DNA of 64,000 nucleotides, from positions 124,001 to 188,000 of the forward strand of contig NZ_MZGS01000020.1 of the NCBI RefSeq assembly GCF_003111625.1, read 5' to 3'. Below, piece by piece: positions 9,339-19,534 of this stretch. How positions within the stretch are numbered: position 1 is the first letter of the stretch; each line of letters starts with the position of its first letter. Position numbers and translations under genes: made by a program. The notes under the pieces are model-generated. The model was not told the DNA's origin and did no database searches. It saw nothing but the letters and a program-made list of their open reading frames with translations. Source of the stretch: Methanobrevibacter thaueri. Its GTDB lineage: Archaea > Methanobacteriota > Methanobacteria > Methanobacteriales > Methanobacteriaceae.

Positions 9339-9934
9339 TGATTTCTATTAACTCTCAGGAAATACGATACTTTTACAGGAACATAGTGAAAACCGGTAAT
9401 GTATACAGAGTTAAATATAACAATAAGGACTATGGGGAGTTCAGTAAATTATCCGATGCATTATATGAAAGGGACGCACTGTTTTTCTGTAACTTCGATT
9501 ATGACCTGCTTGTTGAATGCGACCTTGAGAACAAATATGAGAATATGGAATTGCCGCCGTTTCCCGAAAGGCGACCTAAAGGCAGGATCAAGGGAACCAA
9601 AGTCAACAAGAAGGAAAGGGAAGGGGAAATCCTATTCAATCATAAAATCAGGAAATTCTATATCAAAAAGGGCGATGACATCCTTGGATATTATGACTCA
9701 ATGACCGAGGCGTTCTACTATAAGAAACTGCTGATGGACAACAATTGGGACATGAATGTCCTGAAATCCCACATCACCGAAAGAATTGACGTCAACATCA
9801 TCATTGACCAAACTAAAGAGTATAAAGTCCAACTCAACTTCTGTCCTAAGTGTAAAAGCAGACTTAAAATTGGCGAAGAGGAATGTCCTTCCTGCGGTAT
9901 TAACATTAAGGAATATCTATACAAAAATAATTAA
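9339..9934 (+). CDS. hypothetical protein with duplicated segment and C-terminal zinc ribbon
   Basis: This protein of about 198 residues has no recognised function. A C-terminal zinc ribbon is formed by CPKCKSRLKIGEEECPSCG (about residues 169-187). Two segments of roughly 35 residues, one beginning VYRVKYNNKDYGEFSKLSDA near residue 23 and one beginning KFYIKKGDDILGYYDSMTEA near residue 108, look like a divergent internal repeat. They are separated by a basic stretch (RRPKGRIKGTKVNKKE), so a nucleic-acid-binding role is possible. The start is a GTG at 9338-9340; no ATG is available in frame nearby. It converges on carB. Confidence 0.7.
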
Positions 9935-9944
9935 AAAAAGGATA

Positions 9945-9960
9945 GAGAATAATTATTCTC
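9945..9960. terminator. perfect palindrome at the convergent carB end
   Basis: GAGAATAATTATTCTC is a perfect inverted repeat overlapping the carB stop codon. Both sides are T-rich in the outgoing direction (seven A/T on the left side), so it could terminate carB and the facing gene. Confidence 0.55.
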
Positions 9961-12900
9961 CATCTACGTATTCGTTTAAAGATTTTACATTGATTTCATT
10001 ATTTTGAACAGCCTGAATACCGTTTAAGACTGCTCTTGCGCCGGCTAATGTGGTAACATAAGGAATACCAAGTTCAATAGCCAAACGTCTAATGATATAA
10101 CCGTCTTTTGCAGATTGTTTACCTTCAGAAGTGTTGATAATCAAATCAATTTCTTTATTTAAGATGGCGTCCCTGATGTTAGGTGAACCTTGTGACACCT
10201 TCAAGACCTTTTCGACTGAATCGAGTCCTGTAGCATCTCCAGTACCGTCGGTAGCCATAATCTTAAATCCTAAATTGGCAGCCTTCTCAGCGATTGGTCT
10301 GATTTTTTTCTTATCTGATTCTTTAACGCTGATGAATATCTTACCTTCTTTAGGCAATTCCATACCTGCTGAAAGCTGTGACTTATAAAATGCCATTCCA
10401 TAGCTTTCGTCTATACCGATACTTTCACCGGTGGATTTCATTTCAGGTCCAAGCACGGTGTCTGATTCAGGCAATTTCAGGAATGGGAATACGGATTCTT
10501 TTACAGCGACATGCTCTATTTGAATTTCTTTGGTTAATCCAAAGTCTTTTAGTTTTGCACCGTTCATAATCCATGTTGCGACTTTTGCCAAAGGCACACC
10601 GATCGCCTTACTTACAAACGGAACTGTTCTACTTGCACGTGGGTTTGCCTCAATGATGTATACCATTTCCTCATCAAGCTTTACAGCATATTGGATGTTC
10701 ATTAAACCTTTAACATCTAATTCCAAAGCCAGTTTTCTTGAATTTTCACGGATGGTGTCAAGAATATGTTTTGGAAGTGTTTGAGGAGGTATTACACATG
10801 CGGAGTCTCCTGAGTGGACACCAGCTTCCTCAATGTGTTCCATGATTCCTGCAATGAATACGTGATCTCCGTCACATAACAGGTCCACGTCGACCTCAAT
10901 TGCATCTTCCAGGAACTTGTCCACTAAAATAGGGTGGTCTGGTGAAACCTTTACAGCTTCCTTCATATATTCCTCAAGCTCGTTCATGTCATAAACGATT
11001 TCCATTGCCCTTCCACCGATTACGTATGATGGACGTACGAGAACTGGGAATGTGATTCTTTCTGCAATCTCTTTTGCTTCCTCGAATGAGTTTGCTGTAC
11101 CGTATGGAGCTTGGTGAATGTGGAGTTTTTCAAGCAATTCTGCGAAGAGTTCACGGTCTTCTACACGGTCGATGCTGTCATATGAAGTTCCCCATATCTT
11201 AACTCCTGCATTTGCAAGCGGCACTGCAAGGTTGATTGAGGTTTGACCTCCGAACTGCACGATAACGCCGTCAGGTTTTTCCTGTTCGATTACACCCATT
11301 ACGTCCTCAAAGGTTAACGGTTCGAAGAACAGCTTATCTGAAATGTCATAATCTGTACTTACTGTTTCAGGGTTGTTGTTGATCAATATGGTTTCGATTC
11401 CATCTTCCTTCAAAGCAAGGGAAGAGTGTACACAACAGTAATCGAATTCGATACCTTGACCAATTCTGATTGGTCCTGCACCTAAAATCACTACCTTTTT
11501 CTTGTTGGTTGAGGTCAATTCATTACCCATATCATAGCTGCTGTAGTAATATGGTGTTTTTGCCTCAAACTCTGCAGCACAGGTATCTACCATCTTATAT
11601 GATTGCTTGATATTGTACTTGTTGAGCAGGTTTCTGATGTACTCCTCGGTCTGGCCTGAAAGGTCAGCCAAACGTTTGTTGGAACAACCTATTTGTTTTG
11701 CTTTTCTTAAGTACTCTTCATCATCTAGTTTATCGGCTGAAACATCATTTTCGAAGTTGACGATGTTTCTGATTTTGTATAAGAAGAAATTGTCAATCTT
11801 GGTGAGTTCACGGATTTTGTCAATGTCCATTCCATCCTTGATTGCTGAATAGATTTGGAAGTAGATTAGGTCTGTTGGATTTGCAAGGTCTTCCTCTGTG
11901 TATTCGACATATTCAAATCCGTCAAAGCCCATGTCAAGTGATCTTAATGCTTTTTGGAATGCCTCTTCAAAGGTTCTTCCAATAGCCATGACCTCACCGG
12001 TTGCTTTCATTTGAACTCCCACTTGACGGCTGATTCCCTTAAACTTGTCGAACGGCCATCTTGGGATTTTGATAACGACATAGTCGATTGCTGGTTCGAA
12101 TGATGCAGGGGTCTCTTTTGTGATGTCGTTTTTGATTTCATCCAAGGTGAGTCCCAGTGCAACTTTTGATGAGATTTTTGCAATCGGATAACCTGTCGCT
12201 TTTGATGCTAGCGCACTACTTCTTGATACACGTGGGTTTACTTCAATTACCTTGTATTCATCGGTTTCCGGATTTAAGGCAAATTGAATGTTACATCCTC
12301 CGCGTATTCCCAGTGCACGGATAATCTTGATTGATGCGTCACGCATCTTCTGGATTGTCTCATCACATAAACATTGGATTGGGGCAACTACCACACTGTC
12401 TCCTGTATGGATTCCCATAGGGTCGATGTTTTCCATGGTACATACGATGATACAGGTGTCTTCCTTATCCCTCATTACCTCAAATTCGATTTCCTTCCAT
12501 CCTAAAACGGATTCGTCAATGAGAACCTGGTTAATGAAACTCATGTCAAGTCCGTGGTTTGCGATTTCAATCAATTCCTCTTCGTTGTGAGCGATTCCCC
12601 CGCCGGTTCCACCTAATGTGAATGCCGGCCTGACAATTACAGGATATCCAATATCCTTAACTGCCTCAAGCGCTTCGTCAACGCTTTCAACAGCGTGACA
12701 TTTAGGAATCTGTTCACCGATTTCTTCCATGAGGTTTGCAAACAAGTCACGGTCTTCCACATCTTTAATTGTTTGAACGTCGGAACCTATGACCTTAATT
12801 CCTTCGAGTAATCCTAAGTCTCCAAGTCCTGTTGCAATATTCAATCCGGTTTGTCCACCCATGGTTGGTAAAATAGCGTCAATATTTTCTTGTTCAATGA

Positions 12901-13129
12901 TTTTTGCAACAACTTCAGGAGTCAATGGTTCAGTATAAACAGTATCGGCCATTCCAAGGTCGGTTTGAATTGTAGCAGGATTACTGTTAACGAGTACTGT
13001 TTCAATACCCTCTTCTCTTAATGATTTACATGCTTGTGAACCGGAATAGTCGAACTCTGCTGCCTGTCCGATTTGAATAGGTCCGGAACCAATAATCAAT
13101 ACTTTTTTAATATCTTTATCAACTGGCAT
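9953..13129 (-). CDS. carB: carbamoyl-phosphate synthase, large subunit
   Basis: This enzyme makes carbamoyl phosphate from bicarbonate, two ATP and ammonia delivered by CarA, feeding pyrimidine and arginine synthesis. The 1058-residue protein has the full architecture: a first preATP/ATP-grasp unit ([17 protein letters not shown] near the start), an oligomerisation region (about 400-550), a second unit ([17 protein letters not shown] near 560) and a C-terminal MGS-like regulatory domain. It is one intact gene, unlike some methanogens in which carB is split. It starts 18 bases after carA with a GAGGGGAT ribosome-binding site. Confidence 0.98.
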   Translation of the reverse strand: MPVDKDIKKVLIIGSGPIQIGQAAEFDYSGSQACKSLREEGIETVLVNSNPATIQTDLGMADTVYTEPLTPEVVAKIIEQENIDAILPTMGGQTGLNIATGLGDLGLLEGIKVIGSDVQTIKDVEDRDLFANLMEEIGEQIPKCHAVESVDEALEAVKDIGYPVIVRPAFTLGGTGGGIAHNEEELIEIANHGLDMSFINQVLIDESVLGWKEIEFEVMRDKEDTCIIVCTMENIDPMGIHTGDSVVVAPIQCLCDETIQKMRDASIKIIRALGIRGGCNIQFALNPETDEYKVIEVNPRVSRSSALASKATGYPIAKISSKVALGLTLDEIKNDITKETPASFEPAIDYVVIKIPRWPFDKFKGISRQVGVQMKATGEVMAIGRTFEEAFQKALRSLDMGFDGFEYVEYTEEDLANPTDLIYFQIYSAIKDGMDIDKIRELTKIDNFFLYKIRNIVNFENDVSADKLDDEEYLRKAKQIGCSNKRLADLSGQTEEYIRNLLNKYNIKQSYKMVDTCAAEFEAKTPYYYSSYDMGNELTSTNKKKVVILGAGPIRIGQGIEFDYCCVHSSLALKEDGIETILINNNPETVSTDYDISDKLFFEPLTFEDVMGVIEQEKPDGVIVQFGGQTSINLAVPLANAGVKIWGTSYDSIDRVEDRELFAELLEKLHIHQAPYGTANSFEEAKEIAERITFPVLVRPSYVIGGRAMEIVYDMNELEEYMKEAVKVSPDHPILVDKFLEDAIEVDVDLLCDGDHVFIAGIMEHIEEAGVHSGDSACVIPPQTLPKHILDTIRENSRKLALELDVKGLMNIQYAVKLDEEMVYIIEANPRASRTVPFVSKAIGVPLAKVATWIMNGAKLKDFGLTKEIQIEHVAVKESVFPFLKLPESDTVLGPEMKSTGESIGIDESYGMAFYKSQLSAGMELPKEGKIFISVKESDKKKIRPIAEKAANLGFKIMATDGTGDATGLDSVEKVLKVSQGSPNIRDAILNKEIDLIINTSEGKQSAKDGYIIRRLAIELGIPYVTTLAGARAVLNGIQAVQNNEINVKSLNEYVDGE

Positions 13130-13147
13130 TGTGTAATCCCCTCTTAT

Positions 13148-14230
13148 CTAATAATCATCCATCATTTTGCTAAACTCATCGAAAGTGTCTCTTGTATCAT
13201 TTGGACCAGGCCCTGCTTCAGGGTGGTACTGTATACAGCGCATTGGAAGCTCTTTGTGAGAGATACCTTCCGGAGTTCCATCATTCAAGTTAACGTGAGT
13301 CAATACTAAATCAGTCTCTTTTAAAGATTCCTTATCTATAGTAAAACCATGGTTCTGTGATGTGATAAACACTTTTCCTGTGTTTAAGTCTTTTACAGGC
13401 TGGTTTTCACCACGGTGTCCAAATTTCATTTTATAGGATCTTGCTCCAAATGATTTAGCAATTAGCTGTTGTCCCATACAGATTCCGAAAATAGGCAATC
13501 TGTTGGATAATTTTTTCATGGTTTCAATGGTTTCAGACACCCTGTCAGGATTTCCAGGTCCTGAGGTAATCATCAAACCGTTTGGTGAATAGTCAAGTAC
13601 GGTCTTGTAATCAATATCATAAGGGAACAATATTACTCCTATGTCCCTTTCCAAAAATGAGTTGATAATGTTCTTTTTGACACCACAATCGATTAAAGCA
13701 ACTTTCTTGTCGGCATCCTCATTGAACATTTTAATTTCTTTTGTTGAAACCAATGGCACGACATCAACATCTTCAATGCTTGGTTGGGACTTTGCCATTT
13801 CAATCAACTTGTCGTCATCAACATCTTCAGTTGTTATAGCTGCTTTAAATGAACCTTTTTCACGTATTTTGAGTGTTAGGTCACGAGTGTCTATTCCACT
13901 TATTCCTGGAGTTTTGAATTCTTTTAAAAACTCATCCAAAGTCTTTTGAGGTCCGAAGTTAGATACTTCACGACAAACTTCACGACAAACGAATCCTTCA
14001 ACTTGTACTTTATCTGACTGATACCAGTCCTCACTTACTCCATGGTTACCTTCCAATGGGTAAGTGGACATTAATATTTCTCCTTTAAAAGACGGATCAG
14101 TTAATGATTCGGTATAACCGCCCATACCTGTGGAAAAAACGAGTTCTCCCAATTTGGTGGTTTCATAACCGAACGCTTCACCTTTTAAAACAGTTCCATC
14201 TTCCAAAGCTAATTTAGCTATTTTTACCAT
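13148..14230 (-). CDS. carA: carbamoyl-phosphate synthase, small (glutaminase) subunit
   Basis: CarA hydrolyses glutamine and channels ammonia to CarB. The 360-residue protein has an N-terminal CPSase small-chain domain (about 1-140) and a C-terminal class I glutamine amidotransferase domain with the nucleophile Cys in [10 protein letters not shown] (about residue 249) and the His/Glu pair in [11 protein letters not shown] near the end. It is the first gene of a carA-carB operon and has a GGTGAT ribosome-binding site just before the ATG. Confidence 0.98.
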   Translation of the reverse strand: MVKIAKLALEDGTVLKGEAFGYETTKLGELVFSTGMGGYTESLTDPSFKGEILMSTYPLEGNHGVSEDWYQSDKVQVEGFVCREVCREVSNFGPQKTLDEFLKEFKTPGISGIDTRDLTLKIREKGSFKAAITTEDVDDDKLIEMAKSQPSIEDVDVVPLVSTKEIKMFNEDADKKVALIDCGVKKNIINSFLERDIGVILFPYDIDYKTVLDYSPNGLMITSGPGNPDRVSETIETMKKLSNRLPIFGICMGQQLIAKSFGARSYKMKFGHRGENQPVKDLNTGKVFITSQNHGFTIDKESLKETDLVLTHVNLNDGTPEGISHKELPMRCIQYHPEAGPGPNDTRDTFDEFSKMMDDY

Positions 14231-14419
14231 TAAATCACCATTTTAAGAAAATATAATTCTATATCCTTTATATATTTTATTTTACTATATTATTAAAGTT
14301 TGTTTTTTAGATGAAAATTAATATCTAAAACAAAATATGATTCAGATTTCAGATGATAATTTTCAAATTTTTGAATGAGTTTATAATCTAAAAATTATAA
14401 ACTAATATTCAATCAGAAT

Positions 14420-15958
14420 TTGTGCGAGAGCAAGAACATGGACGGCGAATCCGAAAAGCTAATCAAAAAACAGATGAGAAATCCTGCCGATTTTAAAAAA
14501 TTCAAAAAGATGGTCAGTGAAACAAAGGCATACAACGTACCCAAATCATTTACAGGAGAATTGAGGCCATATCAGAAAATCGGCTACTCATGGATAGTCT
14601 CAAACATAAGATACAACTTCGGATGCATATTGGCGGATGACATGGGGCTCGGTAAGACAGTGCAGGTGCTGACCGCAATCCTGCATTTCAAGGAGATGAA
14701 TCCCCTGGACAATGAGCCGTCACTGATTATAGTTCCGCCCACCCTGATATCCAACTGGGAAAACGAAATCAGGAAGTTCACTCCGGAGCTGACATATTAC
14801 ATTTACCACGGATCCAACAGAACATTCCCATTTGAGGAATATGACATAATACTGACCTCATATGGAGTGGTCAGGCTTGATTTGGACATATTCATGGACA
14901 AGACCTGGTTTTTATGTGTCATTGATGAGGCACAAAACATCAAAAATCCAAATACCCAACAGACAAGGGCGATTAAAAGCGTTAAGGCAAAAACAAAAAT
15001 AGCCCTGACCGGTACACCTATTGAAAACAAGCTGACAGACTACTGGTCAATATTCGATTTCGTGAATAAGGGATACCTCTCATCGCTCGACAGCTTCAAG
15101 GCGAACTACGTCATGAGAATCGAAAGGCTGGAAGAGACAAAAACCTTGGAGAAATTCAAAGCAATCACCAAGCCGTTCGTGCTCAGGCGTCTCAAGACCG
15201 ATGACAACATCAAGGACGAGCTTCCGGACAAGATCGTCAACGACATCTACTGTTCCCTCACCAAAAAGCAGATATTGCTGTATAATGCCATAATGGAGGG
15301 AATATTCGAGGATCTTGAAGGAAAAACAGGAATTGAACGTAGGGGAATCATCCTGAACATCATAACCGGCCTGAAACAGGCATGCAACCATCCCGCACAG
15401 TACCTGCGTTCGGACAACCCTAAAATCTCCGAATCCGGAAAGATGGAACTGCTGATTACAATCCTTGAAAACATTCTGGACATGGATGAGAAGGTGATAA
15501 TCTTTACCCAATATGCCCAAATGGGCGAAATCATTCAGAAGCTTGTTTCCAAAAAGCTAAAGACAGATGTGCTGTTCCTTCACGGTTCACTCACGCAACA
15601 GAAACGGGCAGAGGTGATTGAACGCTTCCAAGAGGACAATAGCTGCAAGATTCTGGTCGCAACACTGAAAACAGGAGGCGTTGGACTTAACCTGACCGCC
15701 GCCCAGAATGTAATACATTACGACTTATGGTGGAATCCTGCAATTGAAAACCAGGCAACAGACCGTGTGCACAGGATTGGTCAGAAAAGCGATGTGATGG
15801 TGTACAGGTTCATCACCAAGGGAACCCTTGAGGAAGTAATCGATGAAATGAGTAAAAATAAGCTTAACTTGGCCGAAAAGGCAATAAGCAGTGACGAGAC
15901 ATTCATCACTGAAATGAGTGATGAGGAATTGAAGGAAAAGCTATCCCTGAGATTATAG
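14420..15958 (+). CDS. short SNF2-family helicase core protein
   Basis: This is a SWI2/SNF2-type ATP-dependent DNA translocase. The helicase motifs are complete: Walker A DDMGLGKT (about residue 75), DEAQ box IDEAQNIKN, TGTPIENKL, and motif VI QATDRVHRIGQ near the C-terminus. At about 506-512 residues it is only the motor core; archaeal and bacterial relatives usually have several hundred extra N-terminal residues (SWIM/SNF2-associated domains). The frame starts at a TTG (14420) or an ATG at 14438, neither with a clear ribosome-binding site, and a stop lies at 14384. It may be an N-terminally truncated gene or a genuinely short form. Confidence 0.8.
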   Translation: MCESKNMDGESEKLIKKQMRNPADFKKFKKMVSETKAYNVPKSFTGELRPYQKIGYSWIVSNIRYNFGCILADDMGLGKTVQVLTAILHFKEMNPLDNEPSLIIVPPTLISNWENEIRKFTPELTYYIYHGSNRTFPFEEYDIILTSYGVVRLDLDIFMDKTWFLCVIDEAQNIKNPNTQQTRAIKSVKAKTKIALTGTPIENKLTDYWSIFDFVNKGYLSSLDSFKANYVMRIERLEETKTLEKFKAITKPFVLRRLKTDDNIKDELPDKIVNDIYCSLTKKQILLYNAIMEGIFEDLEGKTGIERRGIILNIITGLKQACNHPAQYLRSDNPKISESGKMELLITILENILDMDEKVIIFTQYAQMGEIIQKLVSKKLKTDVLFLHGSLTQQKRAEVIERFQEDNSCKILVATLKTGGVGLNLTAAQNVIHYDLWWNPAIENQATDRVHRIGQKSDVMVYRFITKGTLEEVIDEMSKNKLNLAEKAISSDETFITEMSDEELKEKLSLRL

Positions 15959-16063
15959 TCATTTCTTGCCGGATTTAAATTTATTCGCCAATTTCACGAC
16001 TTTGCCGTTAATCTCTTTTTTAGTTGTTGGGTTCGTGATTGGCGTCAAAGGACCATTAAACGA

Positions 16064-16888
16064 TTATTCAATTTTCAAGCTGAAATTGAGGCTTCTTGAT
16101 GAATGTGTCAGTGCACCGATTGAAATGATGTCCACACCATATTCGACATAATCCATGATGTTTTCCTTGGTGATTCCTCCTGAAACCTCAATGAGGGAAT
16201 TCTGACGAATATCCAATCTGTTCAACTCATCGATGACCTCCTTGACCTCATCGCCTGACATGTTGTCAAGCATCACGATGTCCGCACCGTTCCTGACGCA
16301 TTCGACCGCATCCTCCAGTGATTCAACTTCAATTTCGATTTTTTTGGAAAAACTAGTGTTTTCTTTAGCCTTCAAAAGAGCCTCCAACGGGTCTCCACAG
16401 ACTGCAATGTGATTATCCTTGATTAGAACCATGTCATCCAGGCTGAAACGATGGGTATCGACACCGCCAACACCTAAAGCGTATTTGTCGAATTTCGCTA
16501 TTGCAGGTGAGGTTTTGCGGGTGCCTGCAATTCTCACATCATAATCCCCGACCAAATCAGCATATTCGCTTGCCGCACTGGCCACTCCACTCATCCTCAT
16601 GAGCAGGTTTAGGGCGGTCCTTTCAAGAAGAAGTATTGTTCTTGCATCCCCCCTGAGGGATATCAGTAAATCTCCTTTTGATATTTTGACTCCTTCTTTC
16701 AGACAAAGTGTGATTTCAACGCCATATTCCTCAAATAAATTGCGAATAACGTCAATACCTGCCAAAATACCCTCATCCTTTGATACTATGGATGCATTTA
16801 CAATCTTGCCTTCCTCAACCACTGCGTTTGAAGTGATGTCGCCAAATCCTTCATCTTCAGCCAGCATATATTCAATAATCTTGTCCAA
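16064..16888 (-). CDS. nadC: nicotinate-nucleotide pyrophosphorylase (quinolinate phosphoribosyltransferase)
   Basis: NadC converts quinolinate and PRPP to nicotinate mononucleotide, CO2 and pyrophosphate in de novo NAD synthesis. The sequence is typical: an N-terminal EDEGFGDITS segment, the RTALNLLMRMSGVAS region, RKTSPAIAKFDKYALGVGG, and the C-terminal VSGGITKENIMDY barrel end. The frame opens with a GTG at 16897, but that GTG is inside the AGGTGA ribosome-binding site, so the TTG at 16888 is the better start (274 residues). The partner gene nadA lies about 1.7 kb away on the opposite strand. Confidence 0.93.
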   Translation of the reverse strand: MDKIIEYMLAEDEGFGDITSNAVVEEGKIVNASIVSKDEGILAGIDVIRNLFEEYGVEITLCLKEGVKISKGDLLISLRGDARTILLLERTALNLLMRMSGVASAASEYADLVGDYDVRIAGTRKTSPAIAKFDKYALGVGGVDTHRFSLDDMVLIKDNHIAVCGDPLEALLKAKENTSFSKKIEIEVESLEDAVECVRNGADIVMLDNMSGDEVKEVIDELNRLDIRQNSLIEVSGGITKENIMDYVEYGVDIISIGALTHSSRSLNFSLKIE

Positions 16889-16959
16889 AAAAATCACCTA
16901 AAATTTAATATGATTATGATAATATATATTAAAATAAGAACTATAAAAGTGATTACATT

Positions 16960-17859
16960 ATGGAAATAATATTTTTAGGAACTTCCTCTGCAGTCCATTC
17001 AAAGGAAAGAAACCATCCGTCAATTGCACTTAAAGCATTTGGGGATGTGATGTTGTTTGATTGCGGTGAAGGAACACAAAGGCAAATTCTTTTCACTAAA
17101 GTGAGTCCGATGAAAATATCCAAGATCTTCATCACACACTACCATGGAGACCATATCCTGGGACTTCCGGGACTGTTGCAGTCAATGAGCCTCCATGGAA
17201 GGGAGTCCAAACTGACAGTCTATGGACCTCACGGATTGAACGGCGTCAAAAATGCCATTTACTCCCTTGGATACTGTGCAATCGATTTTCCGGTTGAGTT
17301 TGTTGAGATAGACTCAGGAATCGTTGAGGAGACTGACGAATACGTCATAACCGCACAAAGGGTCAGGCATAACGTTCCGACACTCGCATACTCCATTGAA
17401 GAGAAGAAAAAACCTCGTTTCCTGCGTGAAAAGGCAATTGAATTGGGCGTTCCGGTCGGTCCGGATTTTGGAAGATTGCATAACGGAGAGGAAGTCGAAG
17501 TCAACGGGAAGATAATCAAACCCGAACAGGTGCTTGGAGAACCAAGAAAAGGAATTAAAATAACTTATTCCGGTGACACCAGACCTTGTGAAGAGATAAT
17601 CAGCCTTGCACAGGACAGCACCATTCTTATCCATGAATCAACTTTCATCAACAAGGACAACACCAATGCAGAAGAGCACGCACATTCAACATCAATCGAC
17701 GCAGCATATGCCGCAAAATATTCCAACAGCAAGGAGCTGATCCTTACACACATCAGCACAAGATACGGTGAGGAATACGCCAACATAATGCTTGAGGAAG
17801 CCCGTGAAATATTTGAAAATACCCGAATAGCCAAAGATTTAATGGAGATAGAATTATGA
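16960..17859 (+). CDS. rnz: ribonuclease Z (tRNA 3' endonuclease)
   Basis: RNase Z removes 3' trailers from tRNA precursors with a two-zinc metallo-beta-lactamase site. The 299-residue protein has the motif FITHYHGDHILGLPG (about residues 55-69), an Asp in YSGDTRPCEE, and His-rich HESTFINKDNTNAEEHAHS and LTHIST segments, all diagnostic of the family. The mscS gene overlaps its stop by four bases (ATGA) and nadA follows, forming an rnz-mscS-nadA run. Confidence 0.96.
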   Translation: MEIIFLGTSSAVHSKERNHPSIALKAFGDVMLFDCGEGTQRQILFTKVSPMKISKIFITHYHGDHILGLPGLLQSMSLHGRESKLTVYGPHGLNGVKNAIYSLGYCAIDFPVEFVEIDSGIVEETDEYVITAQRVRHNVPTLAYSIEEKKKPRFLREKAIELGVPVGPDFGRLHNGEEVEVNGKIIKPEQVLGEPRKGIKITYSGDTRPCEEIISLAQDSTILIHESTFINKDNTNAEEHAHSTSIDAAYAAKYSNSKELILTHISTRYGEEYANIMLEEAREIFENTRIAKDLMEIEL

Positions 17860-18608
17860 ATCTTCCGCCAATCAGCAACACATCAATGACCTTGCTTTCG
17901 ATTCTGGCTATAATCATAATAACCTCAATAGTTACAAGAATCATTGCATCCCTAATGAACAGGATGACCCGATTCAAGAAGGACATGACAGCAATCTATC
18001 TCATAAGAGACATAATCAACTACATCATCTATTTCATTGCATTGATGGCCATTCTGCAGCTCTTTGGAATAAATCTTGCAGGAACATTGCTGAGCTTAGG
18101 TATTGTTGGTATTGCAGTGAGCTTTGCGGCAAAGGATATCATATCAAACCTGTTTTCAGGAATCATCCTGATTCTCGGCAGAAGCGTCAAGGTTGGAGAC
18201 ACGCTTTCAATAAAAGGCGAGAAGGGATATGTCGAGAGAATCTCCCTTAGGTCAACCGTGATTGTCGACGATAACGGGGTCAGGAACCATGTTCCGAATT
18301 CAGTGCTGACAAACAACGAATATCTCCAATACAACCCCCCTGAAAAATACAGGGTCGACATAATATCCGGATTGAACCTGAATATCGATATTGAGGATTT
18401 CAGAGCCCATATGATCAAGATAATGGAAAGCTATCCTGAAATAAGCGACTATCCAAAGCCTGAAGTTTACGGTAAAGAAATCAGCTTTAAACAAAGTAAA
18501 GTGAAGGTATCATTTTGGGTAAATAATTTTAATGATAAAGATAAATATAAAATAATAATAATGAATGAAATTAGAAAATTTGTTCAAAAAGGTGAAAATG
18601 ATGAATAA
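17856..18608 (+). CDS. mscS: MscS-family mechanosensitive channel
   Basis: This is a small-conductance mechanosensitive channel that releases solutes on membrane tension. Transmembrane segments occupy about residues 10-100; the pore helix region LSLGIVGIAVSFAAKDIISN with its Gly/Ala packing is followed by the beta domain (GRSVKVGDTL, GYVERISLRSTVI, VPNSVLTNN) and a C-terminal alpha/beta domain. At 250 residues it is the usual MscS size. It overlaps rnz by four bases and its end overlaps the start of nadA. Confidence 0.93.
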   Translation: MNLPPISNTSMTLLSILAIIIITSIVTRIIASLMNRMTRFKKDMTAIYLIRDIINYIIYFIALMAILQLFGINLAGTLLSLGIVGIAVSFAAKDIISNLFSGIILILGRSVKVGDTLSIKGEKGYVERISLRSTVIVDDNGVRNHVPNSVLTNNEYLQYNPPEKYRVDIISGLNLNIDIEDFRAHMIKIMESYPEISDYPKPEVYGKEISFKQSKVKVSFWVNNFNDKDKYKIIIMNEIRKFVQKGENDE

Positions 18609-19521
18609 TGCGCTTCAAGAAGAGATTTTAAAATTGAAAGAAGAGAAAAATGCGATTATCCTTGCACACAATTACCAGCCAAAGGAAGTTCAGGAAATAG
18701 CTGATTTTCTTGGAGATTCCCTGGAATTGTGCATTAAAGCATCAGAAATTGAAGATAAGGATTTAGTGATTTTCTGTGGTGTAGATTTCATGGCAGAAAC
18801 TGCATTTATCCTCAATCCCGACAAAAAGATTGTAATTCCAACTCTTGAAGCCGAATGTCCAATGGCACACATGCTTCCTGAAGAGGTTTTGCTTAAAGCG
18901 AAAGAGGAACATCCTGATGCCGGAGTCATCCTTTACGTAAACAGTATCGCCGAGGCAAAGCAGCATGCGGACACATTGTGTACCTCAGCCAACGCAGTCA
19001 AGGTGACTGAAAGCTTACCTCACAAAAAAATCCTATTCGGACCAGACAAGAACCTTGGAACCCATGTTGCGGACAAATTGAAGGATAAAGAAATCATTCA
19101 TGTTCCAAGCGACGGCCATTGTTACGTTCACCGATTGATTCACGTTGAAGACGTTGAACTTAAAAGAAAGGAATATCCTAATGCGGAAATCATCTGCCAT
19201 CCTGAATGCAAGCTCGAAGTCCAAAAGGCATGCGATGTGGTAATGTCCACCGGAGGAATGCTAAGGCACATTGCAGAAAGCGACAAAGAGGAATTTGTAA
19301 TCGGAACTGAAATCGACATGATTACAAGAATCAATTCAGAGGTTCCAGGCAAAAAGCTATACCCATTGCTTGAGGGAGCAATCTGCAACACCATGAAACT
19401 GCATACCCTTGAAAAAATCAGAGATTCCCTCATTAATGAGGAACCTAGAGTCACATTGCCTAGCGAAGTTGCGGATAAATCCAGAAAAGCTGTAGAGCAT
19501 ATGCTGGAAGTGTCCAAATAA
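18601..19521 (+). CDS. nadA: quinolinate synthase A
   Basis: NadA condenses iminoaspartate and dihydroxyacetone phosphate to quinolinate with a [4Fe-4S] cluster. The protein (306 residues) shows the family segments AHNYQPKEVQEIADFLGDS near the start, a Cys in ECPMAHM, CHPECKLEVQ in the middle and the cluster Cys in EGAICNTMKLHT. The frame is open further upstream inside mscS, but GGTG at 18591-18594 sits six bases before the ATG at 18601, which decides the start. It overlaps mscS by eight bases, so translation is probably coupled. Confidence 0.96.
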   Translation: MNNALQEEILKLKEEKNAIILAHNYQPKEVQEIADFLGDSLELCIKASEIEDKDLVIFCGVDFMAETAFILNPDKKIVIPTLEAECPMAHMLPEEVLLKAKEEHPDAGVILYVNSIAEAKQHADTLCTSANAVKVTESLPHKKILFGPDKNLGTHVADKLKDKEIIHVPSDGHCYVHRLIHVEDVELKRKEYPNAEIICHPECKLEVQKACDVVMSTGGMLRHIAESDKEEFVIGTEIDMITRINSEVPGKKLYPLLEGAICNTMKLHTLEKIRDSLINEEPRVTLPSEVADKSRKAVEHMLEVSK

Positions 19522-19534
19522 CTTCTCTTTTTTT

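Noticed and set aside
15966-16151. Plus-strand frame overlapping the nadC 3' end.
   Set aside because: TTG start without ribosome-binding site; the opposite strand is the well-supported nadC gene.
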